Below, in pieces: positions 25,540-33,041 of a DNA stretch of 64,000 bases. The position numbers and the translations under genes were made by a program. This DNA is from Mycobacterium montefiorense. Lineage in GTDB: Bacteria > Actinomycetota > Actinomycetes > Mycobacteriales > Mycobacteriaceae. The DNA lies in assembly GCF_003112775.1 (NCBI RefSeq), contig NZ_BFCH01000048.1:1-64000 (forward strand), in the 5' to 3' direction. Within the stretch, counting starts at the first letter, position 1, and every line of letters begins with the position of its first letter. The notes under the pieces are model-generated. The model was not told where the DNA came from. It made no database searches and saw nothing but the letters and a program-made list of their open reading frames with translations.

Positions 25540-26643
25540 TCAGCTGTCTTCCGCTAGTCGCCGCACGGTGGCCAGCCACTCCTCGACGATGTCGAGGACC
25601 ACTTCCCGCGACCGCCGCACTTTGTTGATCGACCCGATGATCTGGCCCGCCGGGGAACCCGACAGCGCGCTGGATCGCGCCCGCATGAACCGTGCCGAGG
25701 CATCGGCATAAACAATGCCTTGCAACGGCATTGGCAGCGGAGCGGGACTGTCTGGGCCGTCCCAAGCCGCGGTCCAGTCGGTGCGGATCTGACGGGCCGG
25801 CTTGCCGGTCATCGCGCGCGACCGCACCGTGTCGCTGTACCCGGCCCTCAGCAGGTTGTCGACGACCCATGGTTCGGTGGCCGCTTCGGCCACCGTCAGC
25901 CACAACGACCCGGTCCACGCTCCTTGTGCGCCGAGGGCCATCGCCGCCGCCATCTGTCGGCCGTTACCGATGCCGCCGGCGGCCAGCACGGGGATGTCCG
26001 GACCGACCTCATCCACGACCGCGGGCACCAGAACCATGGTGGCGATCTCTCCGGTGTGTCCCCCGGCCTCGCCGCCCTGGGCGATGATCACGTCCACTCC
26101 CGCATCGACATTGCGCCGGGCGTGCCGCGGCGAGCCGCTCAATGCGCCTACCAGAACCCCTTTTTCGTGTGCGGCCTCGATCGCGTATGCCGGCGGCGGA
26201 CCCAGCGCATTGACAATCATCGACACCGGATGACGAAGTGCGACCGCTACCTGGCCCGGCCCTTCTGCCTCGACACCGAGGCCGGCCGCTATCACCCGTC
26301 GCTCGTTGTCGTCCGGCAGCGGCGGCACACCGTGGCTAGTCAGCACCTGTTCCATGTGTTCGGTGTGACCGAGTGGGATTTGTTCGCGCAGTGCATTCAG
26401 GCTGAACGGCTCGCCCTTGCCGACGAACTTCTCCGGCATCGCGAAGTCCACGCCGTACGGCCGACCGCCGACGTGTTCGTCGATCCAGGAAAGCTCGACC
26501 TCGAGGCGTTCGGCGTTATAGGCCAGTGCGCCTAACACCCCATATCCACCGGCCTTGCTGACCTCGGCGACCACGTCGCGGCAGTGCGAGAACGCAAATA
26601 GTGGGAACTCGATGCCGAGCCGCTCGGATAGGGAATTCGCCAT
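25540..26643 (-). CDS. Nitronate monooxygenase family flavoprotein (IpdC-like)
   Basis: A 367-residue FMN TIM-barrel protein of the 2-nitropropane dioxygenase family. GGYGVLGALAYNAERLE is near the N-terminus; the FMN-phosphate loop is IIAQGGEAGGHTGEIAT and the second glycine-rich segment is PVLAAGGIGNGRQMAAAMALGAQGAW. M. tuberculosis IpdC (Rv3553), a relative, acts in degradation of the last steroid rings, which suits this neighbourhood; family annotation as nitronate oxidase is also possible. The start is the ATG at 26643, preceded by GAGGAG. It sits 31 bp after the enoyl-CoA hydratase stop. Confidence 0.84.
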   Translation of the reverse strand: MANSLSERLGIEFPLFAFSHCRDVVAEVSKAGGYGVLGALAYNAERLEVELSWIDEHVGGRPYGVDFAMPEKFVGKGEPFSLNALREQIPLGHTEHMEQVLTSHGVPPLPDDNERRVIAAGLGVEAEGPGQVAVALRHPVSMIVNALGPPPAYAIEAAHEKGVLVGALSGSPRHARRNVDAGVDVIIAQGGEAGGHTGEIATMVLVPAVVDEVGPDIPVLAAGGIGNGRQMAAAMALGAQGAWTGSLWLTVAEAATEPWVVDNLLRAGYSDTVRSRAMTGKPARQIRTDWTAAWDGPDSPAPLPMPLQGIVYADASARFMRARSSALSGSPAGQIIGSINKVRRSREVVLDIVEEWLATVRRLAEDS

Positions 26644-26674
26644 GGTTAGTCTCCTCGATGTCGCAGTGCGTTGC

Positions 26675-27523
26675 TCACAGCGGGTTCCATCGAGCCGTTC
26701 CGTCGTCGCGGAACGCGGCGAAGGAATTCGCCAGATCCCCATTGCCCGTGCACATCACCTGTGTCCGATTCTCGATGTCGAGTGCGTGACGCAGGCTTGG
26801 CGAGTCGATGGTCTGCCACATGGTTTCCTTCGTCATCCAGACAGCCAGGGGCGAGTTATGGGCTATTTCACGGGCTTTGGCGACGGCGGTGTCGAGCAGG
26901 CTCGACGGGTCGAGCGCTTCGAGAACCAATCCGATCGCGACCGCTTCGGCCGCGTCGAAGACCCGTCCAGTGAGCATTAATTCGGCAGCCCGTGCGGCTC
27001 CGACCAGGCGCGGCAGGAAATAGCTGGTGCCCATGTCGCACGCCGACACCCCGTGCCGGATGAAGACCGCGCCGAACGTCGCCGACCGCGCGGCGTACCG
27101 GATGTCGCAGGCCAAGGCCAGTGCGAAACCACCGCCAAGGGCAAACCCGTTGACCGCGGCGATAACCGGGACGCGCAGCCGGTGGACCTTCTCGAAAGCC
27201 GAGGCCATGAGTTCCTGCGCGGCCATCGTGACCGCGACGGTCGAGGTCGCCACGGATCGCAGCTCGGCGTAGGGGACACCCGCGCTATCGGAGAGATCAC
27301 CCGGCTGCGACTTCAAGTCGGCGCCGGAGCAGAACGAGACACCCGTGCCCGTCACCACGATCGCTCGCAGCGTGGGGTCGCCGTTCAATGTGTCCAGCAG
27401 GCGGTGCATGTCGACGAGCGTCTGTGAGTCCAAGGCATTTCGACGCGTTGGACGATTGATCGTCAAGATCGCGATGGCGCCGTCGTCGAGGCGCTCAACG
27501 GTGATCGGTGTATCGGTGGTCAC
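26675..27523 (-). CDS. Enoyl-CoA hydratase/isomerase family protein
   Basis: A 282-residue crotonase-fold protein. It has the oxyanion-hole FCSGADLKSQPGD and GFALGGGFALALACDIRYAA with TFGAVFIRHGVSACDMGTSYFLPRLVG following; the usual catalytic Glu position is Ser/Ala-rich, so hydration versus isomerisation or another crotonase reaction cannot be fixed. The GTG start at 27523 overlaps the stop of the upstream NTF2 gene (GTGA) and follows GAGGGAAG. It sits in the middle of the steroid-type operon and probably works on a CoA thioester. Confidence 0.86.
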   Translation of the reverse strand: MTTDTPITVERLDDGAIAILTINRPTRRNALDSQTLVDMHRLLDTLNGDPTLRAIVVTGTGVSFCSGADLKSQPGDLSDSAGVPYAELRSVATSTVAVTMAAQELMASAFEKVHRLRVPVIAAVNGFALGGGFALALACDIRYAARSATFGAVFIRHGVSACDMGTSYFLPRLVGAARAAELMLTGRVFDAAEAVAIGLVLEALDPSSLLDTAVAKAREIAHNSPLAVWMTKETMWQTIDSPSLRHALDIENRTQVMCTGNGDLANSFAAFRDDGTARWNPL

Positions 27524-27960
27524 GAGCTTCCCTCGGCAAACCCTGCGACCATCGCGGCGGACACCATGGGGTTGTCGAACTCGCGCCACAACGTGATCTT
27601 GCCGTCGCGGAACTCGAACACGCCGATGTAGTCGTTCTGGTACACGACGGGCGTGGTCCGTCCCAGCGCGTCGCCCCGATAGCGCGCCACCAACATGTTC
27701 GGGTCGAGCATCTCGTACACATCGGTGAGCGTGATCGTGAACTTGTCGAACATCACGAACATCGAACCCAGCAGGTCGCGAATGCCGTCCTGGCCGGAGT
27801 CCGGAACCGCTGCCTCGTAAGGTAATTCAAAGCGGACATCATCATGGAGTTCGCCGAGGACCGCCTCAAGATCGAGCCCGCTGATAGCGTCCATCGCCCG
27901 TCGGAGCGTTTGCTTGTTGGATTTGCGGGTTGCGCTGTCGGTGTCGATGTCGGTCATCAT
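27520..27960 (-). CDS. NTF2-like (SnoaL/limonene epoxide hydrolase fold) protein
   Basis: A 146-residue alpha-plus-beta barrel protein. The pattern LRRAMDAISGLDLEAVLGEL, DDVRFELPYEAA, and YIGVFEFRDGKITLWREFDNPM is typical of SnoaL-like and ketosteroid-isomerase-like proteins, which isomerise, hydrolyse or cyclise small hydrophobic molecules. Acidic residues lining the pocket (D-rich DDV and the E of WREF) are candidates for catalysis but I cannot assign them. Its TGA overlaps the enoyl-CoA hydratase start. It lies 7 bp after an SDR stop, in a steroid-type operon where a KSI-like isomerase would fit. Confidence 0.8.
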   Translation of the reverse strand: MMTDIDTDSATRKSNKQTLRRAMDAISGLDLEAVLGELHDDVRFELPYEAAVPDSGQDGIRDLLGSMFVMFDKFTITLTDVYEMLDPNMLVARYRGDALGRTTPVVYQNDYIGVFEFRDGKITLWREFDNPMVSAAMVAGFAEGSS

Positions 27961-27967
27961 TGCCTTC

Positions 27968-28780
27968 CTACCGGGCTACCATGCCACCGTCGGCGATGAT
28001 GGTCTGCCCGGTGATGAAACTTCCGGCGTCGCAGAGCAATAGCAGTGCGGGAGGCACCATCTCGGCGGCGTCGGCGATCCGCTTCAGCAGTGCGGATTCC
28101 TTCATCACCTCGATGAATTCCGGTGGGTTGCCTCGCACCATGTCGGTGTCGACCGATCCGGGCGCCAGGGCATTGACGCGGATGCCCTGCGATGCGAACT
28201 CCGCGGCCATGGACCGCGTGAACGACACCATCGCGGCTTTGGCAGCCGAATACATCGACACCGCCGGCGAATAAATGAAGGCGCCCGCGGACACGACGTT
28301 GAGCACCGACGCGTGCTCGCTCTTGCGAAGATGCGGAAGCGCCGACTGGATCAGGAACACCGGGCCTTGCAGGTTGACCGAGAACGACTTCGACCACGCT
28401 TCGGCAGTGAACTCGCCCAATGGCAGCGACAGCGCATTGGCCGCGTTGTTGACCACCATGTCGATGCCGCCGAACTCCGCGACGGTGGCGTCGACGAGTC
28501 GGTCGATCGCGTCGAGGTCACCCAGATGCGTGGGGACGCCGACGGCTCGGCCGCCGCCCAGCGCCTGCAGCTTCTCGGCGGCCGCGGTGCAAGCGTCGGC
28601 CTTTCGGCTGGCGACGACCACATTGGCTCCGCACTCGACCAAGCCCTCGGCGATGGCCAGTCCGATGCCGCGCGTCCCGCCGGTGACGATGGCGGTGCGG
28701 CCAGTCAGGTCGAAGAGCGCGTGCAACGACTTCTTGGTCAAGGTCTCCGAAGCCTCCTCCGCACCCGCCTGCAGCGTCAT
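27968..28780 (-). CDS. Short-chain dehydrogenase/reductase (SDR)
   Basis: A 270-residue classical SDR, first gene of the long minus-strand operon. Cofactor motif TGGTRGIGLAIAEGL, NNAANALS (in place of NNAG), active-site Ser in LNVVSAGAFIY and Tyr-x-x-x-Lys in MYSAAKAAM, then the substrate-loop region NALAPGSVDTDM. An NAD-preferring Asp is not evident, so it may use NADP. The ATG at 28780 lies directly beneath the operator 28783-28799, which covers its ribosome binding site or leader. Three further operon genes follow with gaps of 7 bp, an overlap, and 31 bp. Substrate unknown. Confidence 0.86.
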   Translation of the reverse strand: MTLQAGAEEASETLTKKSLHALFDLTGRTAIVTGGTRGIGLAIAEGLVECGANVVVASRKADACTAAAEKLQALGGGRAVGVPTHLGDLDAIDRLVDATVAEFGGIDMVVNNAANALSLPLGEFTAEAWSKSFSVNLQGPVFLIQSALPHLRKSEHASVLNVVSAGAFIYSPAVSMYSAAKAAMVSFTRSMAAEFASQGIRVNALAPGSVDTDMVRGNPPEFIEVMKESALLKRIADAAEMVPPALLLLCDAGSFITGQTIIADGGMVAR

Positions 28781-28782
28781 TA

Positions 28783-28799
28783 CCTTACACAATGTAAGG
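28783..28799. promoter_or_regulatory. TetR-type operator upstream of the steroid-type operon
   Basis: CCTTACA-CAA-TGTAAGG, perfect seven-base arms around three bases, lies between the tetR stop (28803) and the SDR start (28780). An AATAAT-like -10 is placed just upstream on the minus strand (about 28804-28809), so a bound protein would block transcription start. The adjacent TetR gene product is the obvious ligand-controlled repressor. Confidence 0.7.
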
Positions 28800-28802
28800 A
28801 AA

Positions 28803-29423
28803 TTATTCGTTGCCGGTGACTCCATGAATGATCAACGACCTCAGGTGCGCGATCAGTTCGGACTCTCCGAGTGCCTTGTTGACCGAAGTGTGCAGCGTGA
28901 CAGCACCGCGCACGGTGTCCATCAGGGCACTCCCGTCGACTTCGGGCCGCACCAGACCCTGCGCCTTTCCGCGTTCGATCAGGCGGACCCACCGCGCTCG
29001 AATCGGGGCCATGTAGCGGGCTTCCACCTGTTCGACCAGGTCGGGCCGGCTGTAGAGCACGGTCGCGACGCCCGGCATGCCTGCCAGGTATGCCGGGTCC
29101 GACTGCACCCGCACCATGCCGGTGATCAGGCTGGTCAGCGCGTCGGCGAAGGGGAGTTCGTCGATCGCGGGAAGCTCACCGGGGGCGGAGAAAATGGCGT
29201 CCTCGACGAGCGCGAACTTGCTGCCCCAATGGTCGTAGACGAACGGCCGCGATACCCCGGCATGGCGCGCGACGCCGGCCAGGGTGATTTCGTCGTAGCC
29301 GTTGGCGATCAGGAGTTCACGGGTGGCGGCGATGACGGCCGCTCGGCGCTGCATGTCGCGGGGGCGCCCGCGCGTGGCATCTTCGGCAGCCCCGCCGCTC
29401 TCGCGCTCCGCGGCCGGCGTCAT
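28803..29423 (-). CDS. TetR family transcriptional regulator
   Basis: A TetR repressor of about 206 residues. The HTH domain runs from MQRRAAVIAATRELLIANGY through ITLAGVARHAGVSRPFVYDHWGSK, with the recognition helix GVSRPFVYDHW. The C-terminal ligand domain is helical and variable. ATG at 29423 gives a typical length; an in-frame start at 29486 would add 21 residues but lacks a ribosome binding site. It lies between the ERG2/sigma-1-like gene (divergent) and the SDR-led operon (same strand, with operator between), so it probably controls one or both. The ligand may be a sterol or an acyl-CoA. Confidence 0.85.
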   Translation of the reverse strand: MTPAAERESGGAAEDATRGRPRDMQRRAAVIAATRELLIANGYDEITLAGVARHAGVSRPFVYDHWGSKFALVEDAIFSAPGELPAIDELPFADALTSLITGMVRVQSDPAYLAGMPGVATVLYSRPDLVEQVEARYMAPIRARWVRLIERGKAQGLVRPEVDGSALMDTVRGAVTLHTSVNKALGESELIAHLRSLIIHGVTGNE

Positions 29424-29518
29424 CGTCGAACCATACCCACCGAATTGTGGCGGTGGCGTATCGCGATTGCGCGCTGCTAGTTTCACGGTGTGTGCTCAGC
29501 GTCTGAGAGGACCGCTTG

Positions 29519-30085
29519 ATGTCGTACAAAATCGACCCGGATTCGCTGCACAAGATCGCGGAGCAAGTTGTCGGCCTACCGCTCGCGGCGGGCGAGTTGA
29601 TCACGCGGGCCGTCGAATTGATCGCCGGTGAATATCCGGACCTCGTCGATCCGACGCCGGGCCGATGGGTAGGCAGCAAGGCCGGCGGGATCCTCGGCAA
29701 GGTCCGCTTTCTCTACTTCAGCCCGCGTGAGTACATCGTGATCTTCGGATCCCCCACTGGCACACAAGGCTTTTCGGGCCGCTACAAGCATGTGGAAATC
29801 CACAAGTTCCTGATGGCCGGCCAAATCGACTCGTACGATCTCGAGTCTGACGACGCCTTACCCATGACGCTGATGCCAGGTGAACACACCTGCCTCGAGA
29901 AGGGCCACGCGCGGGGTCTGACCATTCACCCCGGCTCGTGGCACATCGAGTACGGCCGCGGGGCGGTCGCCACCACGCTGCCGTTCGCGATGGTGGACAC
30001 GCTGCTGGTGTCACTGGAACTCGAATCCGTCCGCCGCTCCACGGTCGAATTCGCCAAGCTCGTCGCCAGGCGGTTTCGTCGCTGA
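29519..30085 (+). CDS. ERG2/sigma-1 receptor family protein
   Basis: A 188-residue protein that, by eye, follows eukaryotic ERG2 (C8-C7 sterol isomerase) and the sigma-1 receptor from end to end. Matching segments are YKIDPDSLHKIA (ERG2 begins Y-x-F-D-P), WVGSKAGGILGKV (for W-x-F-N-x-A-G-G), REYIVIFGSPTGTQGFSGRY (for the EY-L-IFG-T-x-G-x-GR pattern), LMPGEHTCLEKGHARG (for PG-T-x-L-KGHA), and WHIEYGRGAVATTLPFAMVDTL. Glu144 corresponds to the sigma-1 Glu172 that contacts ligands. Glu93 corresponds to an acidic residue of ERG2. Unlike the eukaryotic proteins it has no N-terminal membrane helix. The ATG at 29519 follows GAGAGGA with good spacing. It is divergent from TetR and beside a KshA-like operon. 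Activity is inferred, not shown. Confidence 0.82.
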   Translation: MSYKIDPDSLHKIAEQVVGLPLAAGELITRAVELIAGEYPDLVDPTPGRWVGSKAGGILGKVRFLYFSPREYIVIFGSPTGTQGFSGRYKHVEIHKFLMAGQIDSYDLESDDALPMTLMPGEHTCLEKGHARGLTIHPGSWHIEYGRGAVATTLPFAMVDTLLVSLELESVRRSTVEFAKLVARRFRR

Positions 30086-30158
30086 TTCAGGCCGCGCTCA
30101 CACGCGATCGATAACAGTCGCCCAGCCCGCGAACAGCATTGCAGCGCAAGAATAAAGA

Positions 30159-30449
30159 ATGACAACATCAGCCGCCGGACGGCGTCGACAAATCCGGGCA
30201 ATGCAGGTGATATTCGCGGGAGCCGCAACCGTCGCGACGCTCATGCTGCTAGACACTGGCCGACCGGCGCCGGCCGTTGCTCAATTCGGCGCCGGCGGAT
30301 TCGCTGCAGACGACCCCTCGGATCCGGGCTGGAATCCAATACCGGAACCGGATGTGAATACCCCGACGAATCCGGGCTGGAGCTCTCAATCGGATCCAGG
30401 CTGGAATGCTTCGCCGGGCTGGGATTTTCAGCCGTCCCCCGAGAACTAG
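30159..30449 (+). CDS. Small exported protein with PGW repeats
   Basis: A 96-residue secreted protein of unknown function. A signal peptide (RRRQIRAMQVIFAGAATVATLMLL, cleavage near AVA-QF at about residue 41) precedes an acidic, proline- and tryptophan-rich mature chain of about 55 residues. The mature part contains four PGW units: SDPGWN, TNPGWS, SDPGWN and SPGWD. The gene is complete and the start ATG at 30159 precedes the basic signal region. It is convergent with the GGDEF gene, the stops being 15 bp apart. No family is recognised. Confidence 0.65.
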   Translation: MTTSAAGRRRQIRAMQVIFAGAATVATLMLLDTGRPAPAVAQFGAGGFAADDPSDPGWNPIPEPDVNTPTNPGWSSQSDPGWNASPGWDFQPSPEN

Positions 30450-30464
30450 GCGCGCGATGCCGGC

Positions 30465-31538
30465 TCAGACCACGAGCGCGTGGCGGCAGGTCTGATTGCC
30501 CCCGCCCCTTTTGGCTTCATACCTTGCGGTATCCGCGTGGGCAATCAGCTGGTGAAACGCTTGGTCGACATGTGCGACGGCGGTACTGCGCAATGCCAGG
30601 TTGGCGATTCCGGCGCTGGCTGTCACGGGATGCTTGATCGCAGCCACCGCGTCACAGAACTGTCGCCCCCACTCGGGCAGCTCTTCTGACGTCACGACGT
30701 CAGCGACCAAGAATTCCTCCCCGCCGACGCGACCGACCACGGCGCTCTCACCGCATGCCGCGGTCAACGCCCCCCCGACCGCGATGAGCGCTTCATCGCC
30801 GGCGGCATGTCCGAGTGTGTCGTTGAGTTTTTTGAAGCGGTCCAGATCGACCATGGCCACCGCCAAAAACATGTGATTGGCGCCAGCGAGCATCCGGCCC
30901 ACTACCGCCCGGTCGCAGGCTCGCCGATTCAGCAGGCCGGTCAGCGGGTCGCGGTTGGCGCGCAATAGGTCAACCCACACTGCGCGCACGACGACCTGAA
31001 TGGCAAGCGGGACAATAACATTGAGTTCAAGGACCAGAAAATAACCAGAGAAGGCCAGCACCGCTTGCCCCGCGCCGGCCACCCGCACCGCCTGCCAGGC
31101 CGCAATTGTGCTGGCAAGCCCAAAGTTCAGTGCCATGTACTTGGCGGTATGGAAGAACGCGAGGTAGCCGCCGGTAATCGACAGCGCCGAGCATGCCATC
31201 AGCGCGACCAGCGGCTGGGGTTGCCACAAACACCCGATGCCGATGATCACGCTGCCGGTCAGAATGAAGAAAAGGGACTGGCGCCGAGTGGGCCACCCGC
31301 GCAACCACAGCACCGCCATGCCCAGCCCGATCAGGGCAGCCAGGACGGAGTACACGATCGCCAGAGGCCGATAAGCCTGGGTGGGACCGAACCACACGTT
31401 GGCCGGCACCAGCACCAACGAGGCGGCCACCCCGGCCAACAGCCTGCGAGTGTTTGCACCCAGCCCGTGGGCTTGCAAATAGCCTGTCAGCCAATCGAAA
31501 TGGTCGGCCTGGCCCCACCACGCCCCCAACCACCTCAT
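30465..31538 (-). CDS. Membrane diguanylate cyclase (GGDEF protein)
   Basis: A 357-residue protein making cyclic di-GMP from GTP. The first 190 residues contain about six membrane helices (for example LLAGVAASLVLVPANVWF, LGMAVLWLRGW and ALMACSALSITGGYLAFF), and the last 165 form a GGDEF domain: RDPLTGLLNRRACDRAV, VAMVDLDRFKKLNDTLGHAAGDEAL and VGRVGGEEFLV, the active-site GGEEF being intact. No RxxD inhibitory site is visible five residues upstream. The ATG at 31538 follows GAGAGGG. The remaining upstream sequence of this reading frame is not coding-like. Mycobacteria have few such genes, so this may be a real signalling input. Confidence 0.88.
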   Translation of the reverse strand: MRWLGAWWGQADHFDWLTGYLQAHGLGANTRRLLAGVAASLVLVPANVWFGPTQAYRPLAIVYSVLAALIGLGMAVLWLRGWPTRRQSLFFILTGSVIIGIGCLWQPQPLVALMACSALSITGGYLAFFHTAKYMALNFGLASTIAAWQAVRVAGAGQAVLAFSGYFLVLELNVIVPLAIQVVVRAVWVDLLRANRDPLTGLLNRRACDRAVVGRMLAGANHMFLAVAMVDLDRFKKLNDTLGHAAGDEALIAVGGALTAACGESAVVGRVGGEEFLVADVVTSEELPEWGRQFCDAVAAIKHPVTASAGIANLALRSTAVAHVDQAFHQLIAHADTARYEAKRGGGNQTCRHALVV

Positions 31539-31841
31539 CGGTCTGCCCTCTCCCCGACTCACTGCCCCACGAACCACGTTGTCGGCGGCCACTGAGTGAG
31601 TTGGGTCACAGTAAATAGGATCGTGAGTTCCAAATACCGCGAATCGACGAGAAAGTCGGACCGGATGGGTTTTTCTCACCGGGATAGGCCCGGCGCTTCG
31701 CGGCCTGAAACTGGTGTCGGACCGGCCCGCGGCGGCGGGATTGCCACTACCCGCAAAGCGCCGGAGTGACTCGGCAACTGGCGAGGTTTGGTAGCAAACC
31801 CGAAAAGTAGGCGACTACCTGCGAATTCTCGCCGGTAGTTT
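31539..31841. other. Intergenic region between GGDEF gene and tRNA-Ser
   Basis: A 303-bp gap. It holds the upstream region of the cyclase gene and the 3' flank of the tRNA. I see no gene; the reading frame on the minus strand crosses the tRNA itself and is not a protein. Confidence 0.6.
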
Positions 31842-31931
31842 TGGCGGTGGCGGAGGGATTTGAACCCTCGGACGGTTTTAGCCGTCACACGCTTTCGAGG
31901 CGTGCTCCTTAGGCCGCTCGGACACGCCACC
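31842..31931 (-). tRNA. tRNA-Ser (CGA anticodon)
   Basis: A type II tRNA read on the minus strand: acceptor GGTGGCG pairs with CGCCACC, discriminator G, and CCA is encoded (31842-31844). The anticodon loop CTCGAAA gives CGA, serine. The long variable arm and TTCAAATCC T-loop are present. It marks the change from the accessory left half to the conserved right half. Confidence 0.95.
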
Positions 31932-31960
31932 GCCGAGCAGCTTACCCAAACAGTCGCCGC

Positions 31961-32419
31961 TCACCCCAATCGCTGGCGAGCGAAGAACTCCTCCAGCGGA
32001 GCGGCGCATTCCTGGGCGAGCACACCGCCGCGCACCTGTGGGCGGTGATTGAGCCGACGGTCGCGGACCACATCCCACAGCGATCCGACCGCTCCGGTCT
32101 TGGGTTCCCACGCACCGAACACCAGCCGGGCGACGCGCGCCAGAACCAAGGCGCCCGCGCACATCGTGCAGGGCTCGACGGTGACGGCCAGCGTCGCTCC
32201 CTCTAGCCGCCACCCGTCACCGAGCACCGTGGCCGCGGCGCGCATCGCTACAACTTCCGCGTGCGCGGTCGGATCACCAAGGGCCTCACGGGCATTCACC
32301 GCCCGGGCGAGTTCGGTTCCGTCGGCGGCGACCACCACAGCTCCGATCGGCACATCGCGCGGGCCAGCCGTTGCGGCGGCCTCCAGCGCGGCCCGGATCA
32401 GATCTTCGTCAGTCCTCAC
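31961..32419 (-). CDS. tadA: tRNA-specific adenosine deaminase
   Basis: A 152-residue zinc deaminase that converts adenosine 34 of tRNA-Arg(ACG) to inosine, an essential step in decoding. The zinc site is HAE (His53-Glu55) and PCTMC (Cys84, Cys87), with Glu55 as proton shuttle. The length is normal for actinobacterial TadA. The N-terminus overlaps the stop of the upstream gene by 4 bp, forming a two-gene operon with its partner protein. Its substrate, tRNA-Arg with anticodon ACG, is encoded in this window at 57490-57562. Confidence 0.95.
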   Translation of the reverse strand: MRTDEDLIRAALEAAATAGPRDVPIGAVVVAADGTELARAVNAREALGDPTAHAEVVAMRAAATVLGDGWRLEGATLAVTVEPCTMCAGALVLARVARLVFGAWEPKTGAVGSLWDVVRDRRLNHRPQVRGGVLAQECAAPLEEFFARQRLG

Positions 32420-32937
32420 CGACCGAGGCGGTCGATCACCGCCGACAGCTGGTCGGCGAAGCCCATCTCGCGGGCGATGCGGCCCAATTGCTCGTCGGCA
32501 TAGAGGTCGGACTCGTCGACAATGACACCCAGCACCGCCTCGGGCAGCCCGATATCGGACAGCAACCCGAGGTCGCCTTCTTCGAACGGCTCCGACTCTT
32601 CGAGGTCCTCGGCATCGATATCGGCGTCCAGGTTGTCCAGAACTTCGGCGGCGATGTCGTAGTCCAGTGCCGCCGTCGCATCCGAGAGCAGCAGCCGGGT
32701 TCCCGACGGTGCGGGACGCACGATGACGAAGAATTCGTCGTCGATGTCGAGGAGCCCGAAGACCGCTCCCGAACTACGCAGTTCACGCAATTCTGTCTCG
32801 GCGGCAGCCAGGCTCGTCAGCGATTTGGGGGCCATCACAGAACAACGCCATTGGCCCTCTTCGCGAACGACGGCGACGCCAAATCCGTCCGGTGTATCCA
32901 CGGACGGACCTTGCGTTGCGGCCCGCTCTCGTCCCAT
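32416..32937 (-). CDS. tRNA adenosine deaminase-associated protein
   Basis: A 173-residue acidic protein found in actinobacteria immediately upstream of tadA and named for that association. It has a mixed alpha/beta N-terminal half (GFGVAVVREEGQWRCSV, FGLLDIDDEFFVIVRP) and a very acidic C-terminal half (DADIDAEDLEESEPFEEGD). No catalytic motif is seen. It overlaps tadA by 4 bp, so the two are co-translated. A regulatory or partner role for TadA is inferred from context only. Confidence 0.85.
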   Translation of the reverse strand: MGRERAATQGPSVDTPDGFGVAVVREEGQWRCSVMAPKSLTSLAAAETELRELRSSGAVFGLLDIDDEFFVIVRPAPSGTRLLLSDATAALDYDIAAEVLDNLDADIDAEDLEESEPFEEGDLGLLSDIGLPEAVLGVIVDESDLYADEQLGRIAREMGFADQLSAVIDRLGR

Positions 32938-33041
32938 GGGCGCCTACGCTAGTCGCTGACCAGGCGGCTTGACCAGAAGACGCAAACTAGCGTGGGGACC
33001 TCGAGCCGCCATCGTCGACTCAACTGTGCCAACCTTGCACT

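Noticed and set aside
31676..31930. Minus-strand open frame across tRNA-Ser
   Set aside because: It is the translation of the tRNA and its flank (reads CPSGLRSTPRKRVTAK), a common annotation artefact.
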